A stretch of DNA of 64,000 nucleotides from Achromobacter sp. B7. Lineage in GTDB: Bacteria; Pseudomonadota; Gammaproteobacteria; Burkholderiales; Burkholderiaceae_B. The stretch's first letter is position 1. Every line of letters begins with the position of its first letter. This document shows, piece by piece, positions 48,550 to 56,836 of this stretch. The notes beneath the pieces are model-generated. The model made no database searches and had not been told where the DNA came from. It saw only the letters and a list, made by a program, of their open reading frames with translations. The translations under genes were made by a program, and so were the position numbers. Location: contig NZ_CP032084.1 in assembly GCF_003600685.1 (NCBI RefSeq), positions 5,890,001 to 5,954,000 of the forward strand. The letters are read 5' to 3'.

Positions 48550-49416
48550 ATGACCTATTGCGTAGCCGCCCGCCTTGATGCCGGCCTGGTTTTCCTTTCT
48601 GACTCCCGCACGAACGCCGGCGTCGACCAGATCAGCGTCTTCCGAAAAATGACCGTGTTCGAGCGCCCGGGCGAGCGCGTCATGGTGCTGATGAGCTCGG
48701 GCAACCTGGCCGTCAGCCAGGCGGTGCTGCATGCGCTGGCGCGCCAGCACGACGAAGGCGGCGACACCATCTGGAACGCGCCCGACCTGTTCGAGGCCAC
48801 CCGCTGCGTGGGCGCGGCGGTGCGCGAGGTCTACCGCCGCGAGGCGCCCGCGTTGCAGGAACAGGGCGTGGAGTTCAACGTCAGCCTGATTTTCGGGGGA
48901 CAGATCGGCACGGAAGGCTGCCGGCTGTTCCAGGTCTACGCGGCCGGCAACTTCATCGAAGCCAGCCAGGAATGCCCGTACTTCCAGATCGGCGAAGCCA
49001 AGTACGGCAAGCCCATCCTGGACCGCGTGCTGCGCCCGGACACGTCGCTGGACGAGGCCGCCAAGTGCGCGCTGATCTCCATGGACTCGACCTTGCGGTC
49101 AAACATCTCGGTGGGCCTGCCGCTGGACCTGCTGGTCTACGACACCGACACGCTGCGCGTGACCCACTTTGCCAGCATCGACGAACGCAACGAGTATTTC
49201 CGCATGATCCGGGGCACCTGGGGCGAGCGCCTGCGCCAGGTCTTTGCCGAAATTCCAGACCCGCTGTGGACCAACCCCAACGACCCCGGTTCGCTGGTGC
49301 CACCCAGCCGCGTGCACCAGCCGCTGCGTGTTGAACCCGTCAATGCGCCCCCGGCCAGCAGCTATCCCGCGCCGCAAGTGCTGGCCGAGGATCCAGGCAA
49401 GGATCAGGCCAGTTAG
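48550..49416 (+). CDS. Anbu proteasome-like peptidase (ancestral beta subunit)
   Basis: The 288-residue Ntn-hydrolase resembles HslV/proteasome beta subunits. After removal of Met1 the nucleophile would be Thr1 (MTYCVAARLD), with Asp17 and Lys32 in SDSRTNAG and FRKM as the other catalytic residues. Anbu forms an open-ring or lock-washer assembly in studied homologues; no dedicated unfoldase is known and none is encoded here. It is the last gene of the ATP-grasp/alpha-E/transglutaminase set, 54 bp after it. No clear ribosome site precedes the ATG. The Pro-rich C-terminal 40 residues look unstructured. Confidence 0.93.
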   Translation: MTYCVAARLDAGLVFLSDSRTNAGVDQISVFRKMTVFERPGERVMVLMSSGNLAVSQAVLHALARQHDEGGDTIWNAPDLFEATRCVGAAVREVYRREAPALQEQGVEFNVSLIFGGQIGTEGCRLFQVYAAGNFIEASQECPYFQIGEAKYGKPILDRVLRPDTSLDEAAKCALISMDSTLRSNISVGLPLDLLVYDTDTLRVTHFASIDERNEYFRMIRGTWGERLRQVFAEIPDPLWTNPNDPGSLVPPSRVHQPLRVEPVNAPPASSYPAPQVLAEDPGKDQAS

Positions 49417-49417
49417 G

Positions 49418-49445
49418 CGGCAAGCGGCAAGCGGCAAGCGGCAAT
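49418..49445. repeat. 7-bp tandem repeat, four units, after the Anbu stop
   Basis: CGGCAAG occurs at 49418, 49425 and 49432 with CGGCAAT at 49439. The array begins two bases after the Anbu stop codon. A further copy (CGGCAAT) lies near 49480. Confidence 0.85.
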
Positions 49446-49600
49446 CCCCGTTACATCACCAGCGATCCGCGCCAGCCAAGCGGCAATCCGCGTTAACCCG
49501 CCTTTCCGCCCGCTGAAACCTGGCTTGAAAAACGGCGAATTCTCATCCTTGTTCCGACGGGCCACACTGGGGTCCATCAAAAAACCACAAGGAGCGAGAC

Positions 49601-50683
49601 ATGCCCCATCATTTCGCGCGCGTGGCCGATCGCGCCTCCGTTCGCGCCTCCCTTCGCGCCTCCCTTCGCGCCTCCCTTCGCGCGACCATTCGCGCCTCTA
49701 TTCGCGCCTCTATTCGCGCCGCCTGGCCGGCACTGGCCCTGTCCTGCCTTGCCTGGGGCTCCGCCAGTGCGCAAGGCGCTTACCCGAACCACCCCATTTC
49801 GCTGGTCGTGCCGTTCGCCGCTGGCGGGCCGACGGACGTCGTGGCGCGCAGCCTGGGCGCGTCCATGGCCAAGACGCTTGGGCAAAGCGTCATCATTGAA
49901 AACCGCACCGGCGCGGGCGGCACGCTGGCCTCGCAGCATGTGGCGCGCGCGGCGCCGGACGGCTACACGTTCCTGATCCACCACAACGGCATGGCGACCG
50001 CGCCGGCCCTGTATCGCAAGCTGTCGTTCAACCCGCTGACCGACTTCGCTTACGTCGGCCAGGTGGCGGACGTGCCCATGACGCTGCTGGGCCGCAAGGA
50101 CTTGCCGGCCGACGGCATGGCGGGCTTTATCAAGTACGCGCGTGAAAACGGCAACAAGATCAACCTGGCCAACGCGGGCCTGGGCGCGGTGTCGCAGCTG
50201 TGCGGCATGCTGTTGCAGGAATCGCTGGGCGTGCAGTTCACCACCGTGCCCTATGCCGGCACGGCGCCCGCGATGACGGCGCTGCTGGGCGGCCAGGTAG
50301 ACGTGCTGTGCGACCAGACCACACAGACCATCCCGCAGATCAAGGCCGACCGCGTCAAGCTGTTCGGTGTCACCACACTGGACCGCATCAAGACGCTGCC
50401 GGACGCGCCGACGCTACAGGAAGGCGGTTTGAAGGGCTTTGAGGTGAAGGTGTGGCATGGCGTCTATGCGCCCAAGGGTACGCCGCCAGAAGCCATCAAC
50501 AAGTTCAACGCGGCGTTGCGCGCGGCGCTGAAGGACCCGGCGTTCTCGCAAAAGATGGCAGAGCTGGGCGCCGAGATCGTGCCGGAATCCAAGCAGACAC
50601 CCGAAGGCCTGCAAACCTGGCTGCAAGCCGAGGTAGACAAGTGGGGCACCGTCATCCGCAAGGTAGGGGTGTACGCGGATTAA
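49601..50683 (+). CDS. Bug/TctC-family solute receptor with repeat-extended signal peptide
   Basis: The 360-residue periplasmic receptor has the Bug start YPNHPISLVVPFAAGGPTD (from about residue 60) and GGQVDVLCDQTTQ. Bug proteins bind carboxylates and are usually orphan receptors of tripartite tricarboxylate transporters; no membrane partners are nearby. The ATG is well supported by AAGGAG. Before the hydrophobic signal core (WPALALSCLAW, cleavage near ASAQ) lie eight tetrapeptides RASV/RASL/RATI/RASI (residues 11-42), produced by a 12-bp tandem array. This gives an unusually long n-region with arginine every fourth residue. Confidence 0.88.
   Translation: MPHHFARVADRASVRASLRASLRASLRATIRASIRASIRAAWPALALSCLAWGSASAQGAYPNHPISLVVPFAAGGPTDVVARSLGASMAKTLGQSVIIENRTGAGGTLASQHVARAAPDGYTFLIHHNGMATAPALYRKLSFNPLTDFAYVGQVADVPMTLLGRKDLPADGMAGFIKYARENGNKINLANAGLGAVSQLCGMLLQESLGVQFTTVPYAGTAPAMTALLGGQVDVLCDQTTQTIPQIKADRVKLFGVTTLDRIKTLPDAPTLQEGGLKGFEVKVWHGVYAPKGTPPEAINKFNAALRAALKDPAFSQKMAELGAEIVPESKQTPEGLQTWLQAEVDKWGTVIRKVGVYAD
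49629..49724 (+). repeat. 12-bp in-frame tandem repeat, eight units, in the Bug gene's 5' end
   Basis: Units of the type TTCGCGCCTCCC start at 49629, 49641, 49653, 49665, 49677, 49689, 49701 and 49713. Three are identical in the middle, and a TTCGCGCCTCTA pair follows. The reading frame is kept for any copy number. Confidence 0.9.
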
Positions 50684-50710
50684 AAAAAAGGGGGGCATTT
50701 CTGCCCCCTT
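50682..50710 (-). terminator. Intrinsic terminator of the ahcY-metF operon
   Basis: Read on the minus strand, AAGGGGGCA and TGCCCCCCTT form a stem with loop GAAA (one bulged base), followed by eight T. It ends the ahcY-metF transcript; on the plus strand it may also serve the Bug gene, although its U-run there is poor. Confidence 0.85.
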
Positions 50711-50725
50711 CTGCTTGCCGGATAC

Positions 50726-50767
50726 CGCTTAGCGCTTAGCGCTTAGCGTTTACCGATTACCGATTAC
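50726..50767. repeat. 7-bp tandem repeat, six units, between the Bug gene and metF
   Basis: CGCTTAG at 50726, 50733 and 50740, CGTTTAC at 50747, CGATTAC at 50754 and 50761. The last unit overlaps the metF stop codon (50764-50766). The graded change of the unit along the array suggests successive slippage. Confidence 0.85.
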
Positions 50768-51606
50768 AGCGCCAGTTCCTTCCACACCGCCAGCGGGGCT
50801 TCCGCGTGGTTCAAGGTGTAGAAGTGCAGTCCGGGCGCGCCGTTGTCCAGCAGGGTCTGGCACAACTCGGTCACCACATCCACGCCAAAAGCGCGGATGG
50901 ATGCCTTGTCGTCGCCAAACTCGGCCAGGCGCAGGCGGATCCAGCGCGGCACTTCGGCGCCGCACATTTCCGAGAAACGCAGCAGCTGGGTGTGGTTCGT
51001 GATGGGCATGATGCCCGGCACGATCGGCACCTTCACGCCCTTGGCCTGGGCCCGGTCGACAAAGTCGAAATAGGCGTCGGCGTTAAAGAAGTACTGCGTG
51101 ATGGCCGCATCCGCGCCCGCGTTTACCTTGGCCACGAAATGGTCCAGGTCAAGCGACGGGTTGGCGGCCTGCGGGTGCATTTCGGGATAGGCCGCGACTT
51201 CAATGTGGAACCAGTCGCCCGTTTCCTCGCGGATGAACGACACCAGTTCGTTGGCGTAGCGCAGTTCGCCCGCATCGCCGCCCATGCCCGAAGGCAGGTC
51301 GCCACGCAGCGCCACCACGCGCCGCACGCCTTCGTTCTTGTAGGTTTGCAGAATGTCGCGCAGATCCTGCCGCGTGGCGCCCACGCAAGACAAGTGGGGC
51401 GCGGCATCGCAGCCCAGGTTACGCAGCGTGCGCACGGCGTCGGCCGTGCCGGCGCGCGTGGAACCACCCGCGCCGAAGGTCACGCTGACGTACTTGGGCT
51501 GGATGGCCAGCATCTGCTTGGCCGCGCGAACCAGCCGTTCCTGACCAGCCAGGTCACGCGGCGGAAAGAACTCCAGGCTGAAAGCAGGGGAAGTCGAGTC
51601 AGACAT
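50764..51606 (-). CDS. metF: 5,10-methylenetetrahydrofolate reductase
   Basis: The 280-residue flavoprotein reduces methylene-THF to methyl-THF, the methyl donor for methionine synthesis. FSLEFFPPRD at the start, FGAGGSTRAGT, and PGIMPITN are family signatures. Its start overlaps the stop of the small membrane-protein gene (TAATG at 51604-51608). It is last in the operon ahcY - membrane protein - metF, which stands behind a SAH riboswitch, so methyl-THF supply and SAH removal are co-expressed. Confidence 0.95.
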   Translation of the reverse strand: MSDSTSPAFSLEFFPPRDLAGQERLVRAAKQMLAIQPKYVSVTFGAGGSTRAGTADAVRTLRNLGCDAAPHLSCVGATRQDLRDILQTYKNEGVRRVVALRGDLPSGMGGDAGELRYANELVSFIREETGDWFHIEVAAYPEMHPQAANPSLDLDHFVAKVNAGADAAITQYFFNADAYFDFVDRAQAKGVKVPIVPGIMPITNHTQLLRFSEMCGAEVPRWIRLRLAEFGDDKASIRAFGVDVVTELCQTLLDNGAPGLHFYTLNHAEAPLAVWKELAL

Positions 51607-51944
51607 TAGGGGATCAGTTTGGTAAGCAGGCCAGAGATGATGCTGTACAGAATGGCACCGCCCACGGCCCACCAGAACCCGTTGACCTGGAAGCCCTTCA
51701 GCACGGAGCCGACGAACCAGAACAACAAGGCGTTGATGACGATAAGGAAGAGCCCAAGGGTGACGATCGTGATGGGCAGCGTCAGCAGCACCAGCACCGG
51801 CTTGACCAGCATGTTCACCAGACCCAGCACCAGCGCGGCGATCAGCGCAGACCCGAAACTGGCCACGGCAATGCCGGGCAAGAGGTAAGCAACAGCCAGC
51901 AGGGCCACCGCGTTCAGAATCCAGACGAGTATCAATGTCACCAT
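51606..51944 (-). CDS. Small four-helix membrane protein (phage holin IV/YvlD-like family)
   Basis: The 112-residue protein is almost entirely hydrophobic, with four helices; LVKPVLVLLTLPITIVTLGLF is the signature of the family annotated as phage holin superfamily 4. This is a family name only: no other phage gene is near. ATG 51944 follows AGGAG at 7-nt spacing. It is translationally coupled to metF and sits between ahcY and metF; this placement recurs in related bacteria as I recall, but no role in methyl metabolism is known. Confidence 0.85.
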   Translation of the reverse strand: MVTLILVWILNAVALLAVAYLLPGIAVASFGSALIAALVLGLVNMLVKPVLVLLTLPITIVTLGLFLIVINALLFWFVGSVLKGFQVNGFWWAVGGAILYSIISGLLTKLIP

Positions 51945-52065
51945 GTTCGAACTCCTGTATTGACGCTCCGCGGCCCTGGCTTCGACAGACAAAAACAGGG
52001 AAATCCGCGGTTCGGAAAACCCGCGCCAACATGGCGCGGGTCTTTCCTATTGTGCTTTCAACCCA

Positions 52066-53484
52066 TCAATAACGGTAGTGCTCGGGCTTGAAGGGGCCTT
52101 CGACCGGCACGTTGATGTAGTCGGCCTGATCCTTGCGCAGCGTCGTCAGCTTCACACCCAGCTTCTTCAGGTGCAGGCGGGCAACCTTTTCGTCCAGGTG
52201 CTTGGGCAGCACATAGACTTCGCCCGACTTGTAGGCTTCGTTGCGCGTGAACAGTTCGATCTGGGCGATGGTCTGGTTGGCGAACGAAGACGACATCACG
52301 AACGACGGGTGGCCGGTGGCGCAACCCAGGTTCACCAGGCGGCCCTGGGCCAGCAGGATGATGCGCTTGCCGTCCGGGAAGATCACGTGATCGACTTGCG
52401 GCTTGATCTCTTCCCACTGGCAATCGGCCAGGCCGGCAACGTCGATTTCGTTATCGAAGTGGCCGATGTTGCAGACGATCGCCTGGTCCTTCATGGCGTT
52501 CATGTGCTCACGCGTGATGACGTGGTAGTTGCCGGTGGCGGTGACAAAGATGTCGCCATGCGCGGCAGCCTCGTCCATCGTCACGACCTTGAAGCCTTCC
52601 ATCGCGGCTTGCAGGGCGCAGATCGGGTCGATTTCGGTGACCCAGACCTGCGCGCGCAGCGCGACCAGCGCCTGGGCGCAGCCCTTGCCCACGTCGCCGT
52701 AGCCGGCCACGACGGCGATCTTGCCGGCAACCATCACGTCGGTGGCGCGCTTGATGCCGTCAACCAGCGATTCGCGGCAGCCATACAGGTTGTCGAACTT
52801 GGACTTGGTGACCGAGTCGTTGACGTTGATGGCGGCAAAGGCCAGCTCGCCCTTTTGCGACATCTGGTACAGGCGATGCACGCCCGTGGTCGTTTCCTCA
52901 GTCACGCCCTTGATCTGCGCCAGGCGGGTGGAATACCACTTCGGATCACGCTTGAGCGTTTCCTTGATGGCGGCAAACAGGATGCGTTCTTCGTCGCTGC
53001 CCGGGTTGGCCAGCACCGACAGGTCTTTCTCGGCCTTGGTGCCCAGGTGCAGCATCAACGTGGCGTCGCCGCCATCGTCCAGGATCATGTTGGCGTGCTG
53101 GCCATTGGGCCATTCGAAGATCTTGTGGGTGTACTGCCAGTACTCTTCCAGCGTTTCGCCCTTGACGGCGAAGACCGGCGTGCCCGACGCGGCGATGGCG
53201 GCGGCGGCGTGGTCTTGCGTGGAGAAGATGTTGCACGAGGCCCAGCGCACTTCGGCGCCCAGGGCCACCAGCGTTTCGATCAACACGCCGGTCTGGATGG
53301 TCATGTGCAGGCTGCCCGCGATGCGCGCGCCCTTGAGCGGCTGCGCGGCGGCGAACTCTTCGCGGATGGCCATCAGGCCGGGCATTTCGGTTTCGGCGAT
53401 GGCCAGTTCACGACGGCCCCAGCCTGCCAGCGACAGGTCGGCAACCAGGTAATCGGAGAAGGATTTATCAGTTACAGCGTTCAT
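52066..53484 (-). CDS. ahcY: S-adenosylhomocysteine hydrolase
   Basis: The 472-residue enzyme splits S-adenosylhomocysteine into adenosine and homocysteine with tightly bound NAD. The NAD motif is [13 protein letters not shown]; substrate and catalytic segments include [15 protein letters not shown] and [11 protein letters not shown]. Length and the C-terminal PEHYRY are typical. It is first in the ahcY-metF operon and is preceded by a SAH riboswitch about 100 bp upstream, so it should be switched on when SAH accumulates. Confidence 0.97.
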   Translation of the reverse strand: MNAVTDKSFSDYLVADLSLAGWGRRELAIAETEMPGLMAIREEFAAAQPLKGARIAGSLHMTIQTGVLIETLVALGAEVRWASCNIFSTQDHAAAAIAASGTPVFAVKGETLEEYWQYTHKIFEWPNGQHANMILDDGGDATLMLHLGTKAEKDLSVLANPGSDEERILFAAIKETLKRDPKWYSTRLAQIKGVTEETTTGVHRLYQMSQKGELAFAAINVNDSVTKSKFDNLYGCRESLVDGIKRATDVMVAGKIAVVAGYGDVGKGCAQALVALRAQVWVTEIDPICALQAAMEGFKVVTMDEAAAHGDIFVTATGNYHVITREHMNAMKDQAIVCNIGHFDNEIDVAGLADCQWEEIKPQVDHVIFPDGKRIILLAQGRLVNLGCATGHPSFVMSSSFANQTIAQIELFTRNEAYKSGEVYVLPKHLDEKVARLHLKKLGVKLTTLRKDQADYINVPVEGPFKPEHYRY

Positions 53485-53584
53485 GGTGTGTAGGCTCCAC
53501 GTGAATTTCGAACGGCGCACGATATGGCCGGACAACGCGAATACACCACGACAGTCGAGTGCTCGCCTTTCCCGCCATATGCGA

Positions 53585-53732
53585 CAAAGGTGAGCGCCGT
53601 TGCTGTAGCGACGCGCAAGGCGCGGCGCTTGAACAAGGATTCCTGAGCCTGGCGAGCCGGGTTCCGCGTAGATGTGCACGATGTGCCGTGCAAGGCGGTA
53701 ACCACGGGGTCGTCGCAACGCTCCTCAGGATT
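53585..53732 (-). promoter_or_regulatory. SAH riboswitch upstream of ahcY
   Basis: On the minus strand, P1 is TCCTGAG (53730-53724) with CTCAGGA (53647-53641). The conserved GAGCGTTGCGACG follows P1, and AACGGCGCTCACC stands at the 3' side. GAGCG (53719-53723) pairs with CGCTC (53592-53596), the expected pseudoknot. This matches the SAH riboswitch, a class that binds SAH and turns on ahcY. A TACAAT (ATTGTA at 53740-53745 on the plus strand) about 10 bp upstream is the likely -10 box. Confidence 0.93.
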
Positions 53733-53793
53733 GCCGGGGATTGTACCGGTTTGGCCGGGGGTGCGGAAACCCGTCCCTGAAAAAAAACGCGCG

Positions 53794-54843
53794 TCATCCC
53801 GCCTGCGCGGGCGTGGGCCGGGAGGTCGATTCCGGCGGCAGCGGCTTCAATGGCACCAGGGCATCCAGCAACGAGGTCGCCACGGCATCCCAGCTGCGGG
53901 TCAACGCGTGCGCGCGCACCGCGTGGCGGTCCAGCGGCAAGGCGGCGCGGCAAGCATGCGCCAGGTCGTCGTCCAGGCAGCCGGTCACGCCGGGCGTCAC
54001 CACCGCCAGCGGCGCCTCGCTGCGAAAGGCCGCCACGGGCGTGCCGCAGGCCATCGCTTCCAGCATCACCAGGCCAAACGTGTCGGTCAAACTGGGAAAG
54101 ACGAACACGTCGGCAGCGCCATACAACGAAGGCAGCGCATCGTCCTGTTGCATTCCCAGGAATACCGCATCGGGAAAGCGTTTTTTCAGCCGAGCCTCAT
54201 CCGGGCCGGCGCCCACCACGACCTTGCTGCCCGGCAGGTCCAGCGCCAGGAACGCGTCCAGGTTCTTTTCCCGCGCGACGCGACCCACACTCAGGAAAAC
54301 CGGGCGGGGCAGATGGGCGAAAGCCTGGCTGGCGCTGGGTTGGAATTTGCGCGGGTCCACGCCGCGCGACCAGATGCGCAAGTTGCTCAAGCCGCGCCGC
54401 ACTAGCACATCGCGCACCGTGGGCGTGGGCACCAGCACGCATCGCGACGGCCGGTGGAACCAGCGCAGATACCGCCACGGCAAGGCGGCGGGTATGCCCA
54501 TGCGCGCTTGCAGGTAATCGGGGAACATGGTGTGGAACGACGTGGTGAACGCCCAGCCGCGCGACAGGGCCATGCGTCGCGCCGCCAGCCCCAGCGGGCC
54601 TTCGGTGGCGATGTGCAGGGCGTCGGGGATGGTGTCGCCCAGGATGCGGCGCAGTTGCCGCCCGGGTTGCAGGCAGAGCCGCAGATCCGGCTCGGATGGC
54701 GCCGGCACGGTGCGGCTGCCTTCCGGGCTGACCACGATCAGTTCGTGACCCCATTCCTGCAGGATCTGCCGCATGGTCGTCCAGGTGCGGACGACGCCGT
54801 TGACTTGCGGATGCCAGGCATCCGTGACCAGGACGATGCGCAT
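53794..54843 (-). CDS. Glycosyltransferase family 4, mannosyltransferase-like
   Basis: The 349-residue GT-B enzyme begins MRIVLVTDAWHPQVNGVVRT, the start typical of the MgtA/GDP-mannose-dependent group, and has DTFGLVMLEAMACGTPVAAF at the donor site. A role in glycolipid synthesis is likely, but donor and acceptor are not proven. It stands alone; its 3' end lies about 50 bp from the ahcY promoter, with little room for a terminator (none seen). Confidence 0.88.
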   Translation of the reverse strand: MRIVLVTDAWHPQVNGVVRTWTTMRQILQEWGHELIVVSPEGSRTVPAPSEPDLRLCLQPGRQLRRILGDTIPDALHIATEGPLGLAARRMALSRGWAFTTSFHTMFPDYLQARMGIPAALPWRYLRWFHRPSRCVLVPTPTVRDVLVRRGLSNLRIWSRGVDPRKFQPSASQAFAHLPRPVFLSVGRVAREKNLDAFLALDLPGSKVVVGAGPDEARLKKRFPDAVFLGMQQDDALPSLYGAADVFVFPSLTDTFGLVMLEAMACGTPVAAFRSEAPLAVVTPGVTGCLDDDLAHACRAALPLDRHAVRAHALTRSWDAVATSLLDALVPLKPLPPESTSRPTPAQAG

Positions 54844-54954
54844 GATAAGGCCGGAAGTGGGCGATACCGCGATTTAGCCCGCTTCATATGACATGACCAA
54901 GACGGCGGCGATGATCGGCCGCTGGGCGCGGTCACCCGCGCCGCAATGCGCCTT

Positions 54955-55191
54955 TCAGTTATTGCGCCGGGGATACCCCTGCGCCTTGATGCGCACCCAT
55001 ACGTCGCGCTTTTCCTCTTCCGTCATGAAGACCCAGTTGGCCACTTCCATGGCCGTGCGGCCGCAACCCCGGCAGATGTCATCGAACAGCGTCGAGCACA
55101 CGGCCACGCAGGGGGAGTCGGTTGCCTTGAAGACGCGTTGCGCGTCGTCGGGGTCGGGTAGTTCGGAAAGGTTGGCGAAGTGGCGATTCAT
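54955..55191 (-). CDS. DUF1289 small cysteine-rich protein
   Basis: The 78-residue protein has four cysteines (28, 32, 40, 43) in SPCVAVCSTLFDDICRGCGRT, the DUF1289 signature, then EVANWVFMTEEEKRDVW. Members are predicted Fe-S or zinc proteins of unknown function. ATG 55191 gives the family length; the upstream open frame has no ribosome site and is antisense-like. It lies 80 bp after the dehalogenase-like gene on the same strand. Confidence 0.82.
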   Translation of the reverse strand: MNRHFANLSELPDPDDAQRVFKATDSPCVAVCSTLFDDICRGCGRTAMEVANWVFMTEEEKRDVWVRIKAQGYPRRNN

Positions 55192-55270
55192 GGGGCGAAG
55201 GTTACCACCAGGGTTGTGTCCCTTTTTGGATAGCCCTATCGCCCGCCAAGGCTTGATTGACGCCTGCCGC

Positions 55271-56158
55271 CTATCGCCATCCGAAGAAGGCGCCGGCCTC
55301 TTGCAGCAGCGCGTCGGGGCACTCTTCGGCCAGGTAATGCGCCCCCGGCAAGGGGTCGCCCGACACGTCATCGGCGATGGCGCGCCATAGCGCCAGCACG
55401 TCAAAATTCTTGCCCACCGCGCCGCGTTCGCCCCACAACGCCCGCACGGGCATGCGCAGCCTTTCGCCGTTGGCGCGGCCGGCGCGGTCATGGTCCAGGT
55501 CCACCGTGGCGGATGCGCGATAGTCTTCGCAAAGACCGGTGGCCCAGCCCGGCAGGCGCGCCGCGCGTTCGTATTCGGCCATCGCCTCGGCGGAAAAATG
55601 CGCCAGCCCGCCGGGCCGGCCGCCCATCACCGACCGCAGATAGAACACCGGATCATGCTCGATCATCGTCTCCGGCCCGGGCGCGGGCTGGATCAGCCAG
55701 AACCAATGGAAGTACGCCTGAGCGAACGCGCGCGTCGTGCCCTCGTACATGTCCAGCGTCGGCGCGATATCCAGCAGCATCATGCGCGACACGGCCTCGG
55801 CATGGTCCAGGCCCATCCGGTGCGCCACGCGCGCGCCGCGGTCGTGCGCCAGCACGTCGAAGCGCGCATGGCCCAGCGCTTGCATCAGCCCAACCATGTC
55901 GGCCGCCATCTCGCGCTTTGAATGCGCAATGTGGCCGGGCGAGGCCGCAGGCTTGGTGCTGTCGCCATAACCCCGCAAATCGGCCGCCACGCAGGTGCGA
56001 TGCTGCGTCAAGGCCGGCCACACGCGGTGCCAGATGGCGCTCGTTTGCGGGTGGCCGTGCAGCAGCAGCAACGGCGGGCCCGCCCCGTCGATGCGCGCGG
56101 CGATCTCAACGCCATTGGTCTGGATACGGCGCACCGGCAAGTCGAAGAATGCGGTCAT
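55271..56158 (-). CDS. Alpha/beta hydrolase, haloacetate (fluoroacetate) dehalogenase-like
   Basis: The 295-residue protein aligns well with fluoroacetate dehalogenase as I recall it (Rhodopseudomonas RPA1163). It has nucleophile Asp106 and carboxylate-binding Arg107 and Arg110 in AHDRGAR, acid Asp130 in LLDIAPT, His274 near the C-terminus, and the halide pocket His151-Trp152 (FHWFW) and Tyr213 (CEDYR). All active-site positions are kept, so dehalogenation of a haloacetate-like acid is plausible. It lies 21 bp after leuD on the same strand, probably in the same operon. Confidence 0.87.
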   Translation of the reverse strand: MTAFFDLPVRRIQTNGVEIAARIDGAGPPLLLLHGHPQTSAIWHRVWPALTQHRTCVAADLRGYGDSTKPAASPGHIAHSKREMAADMVGLMQALGHARFDVLAHDRGARVAHRMGLDHAEAVSRMMLLDIAPTLDMYEGTTRAFAQAYFHWFWLIQPAPGPETMIEHDPVFYLRSVMGGRPGGLAHFSAEAMAEYERAARLPGWATGLCEDYRASATVDLDHDRAGRANGERLRMPVRALWGERGAVGKNFDVLALWRAIADDVSGDPLPGAHYLAEECPDALLQEAGAFFGWR

Positions 56159-56179
56159 GGATACTGCCTCCTTGTGGAT

Positions 56180-56836
56180 TTATCGTGCTGCCCGGTCCAG
56201 GCGGTCGCGCACGGTGCGCGCCACATCCTTCATCCACGGATGCCGCGCCCAATGGGCCGCCTCAAACCGTTCAACATCGGGCAATTGCAGCAGCGACGCG
56301 CCCACCATGTCCTGGCCTTGCGCGTACATGCGGCGATGGCGTTCGGGCAGCGCAAAGCCTGCCGTCCAGCCATCCGCCGCGCGCACCTGCCCCGCCATGA
56401 CGTCGATGGTCACGCGGTTGCCGTCCGATTCCTTCGTATTGGACACCCGCGCGAGCAAGGCGTCGACTTCCAAGGCGGGCAGGCTGACCAGCAGCAAGCC
56501 GTTGTTGACCGCGTTGAAGTAGAAGATCTCGCCAAAGCTGGGCGCGATCACGGCGCGGATGCCAAATTGCTGCAAGCCCCACACCGCGTGTTCGCGGCTG
56601 GAGCCACAGCCAAAGTTGGGTCCGGCCACCAGCACCGACGTGCCCGCGTAAGCGTCCTGGTTCAGCACAAAGTCCGCACGCGGTGCGCCATGCTCGTCAA
56701 AGCGCAGGTCGTACAGCAGGCCACGGTCCAGCCCCGCCTTGTCGATGATGCGCAAAAACTGCTTGGGCATGATCTGGTCGGTGTCCAGATTGGAAAACGG
56801 CAGAGGCGCGGCCACGCCTTCGATCAACGGGTTCAT
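56180..56836 (-). CDS. LeuD-type dehydratase small subunit
   Basis: The 218-residue protein is the small-subunit swivel domain of the isopropylmalate dehydratase family: FSNLDTDQIMPKQFL, GPNFGCGSSREHAVW and SFGEIFYFNA. Start ATG 56836 overlaps the large-subunit stop (ATGA). Its context, with a Bug receptor, a hydrolase and a LysR regulator rather than leuA/leuB, suggests a catabolic hydro-lyase (for example dimethylmalate or citraconate type) rather than leucine synthesis. The substrate is not decided. Confidence 0.88.
   Translation of the reverse strand: MNPLIEGVAAPLPFSNLDTDQIMPKQFLRIIDKAGLDRGLLYDLRFDEHGAPRADFVLNQDAYAGTSVLVAGPNFGCGSSREHAVWGLQQFGIRAVIAPSFGEIFYFNAVNNGLLLVSLPALEVDALLARVSNTKESDGNRVTIDVMAGQVRAADGWTAGFALPERHRRMYAQGQDMVGASLLQLPDVERFEAAHWARHPWMKDVARTVRDRLDRAAR

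Noticed and set aside
44242..49724. CRISPR-like repeats
   Set aside because: Units are 7-18 bp, directly abutting and without spacers; no cas genes are present. They are simple tandem repeats.
51606..51944. Prophage remnant suggested by the holin family name
   Set aside because: A single housekeeping-linked membrane protein inside the ahcY-metF operon; no phage genes or att-like repeats nearby.
54955..55491. A 178-residue version of the DUF1289 protein starting at 55491
   Set aside because: The extra part overlaps the 3' end of the dehalogenase-like gene in another frame and has no ribosome site; the 78-residue form matches the family.
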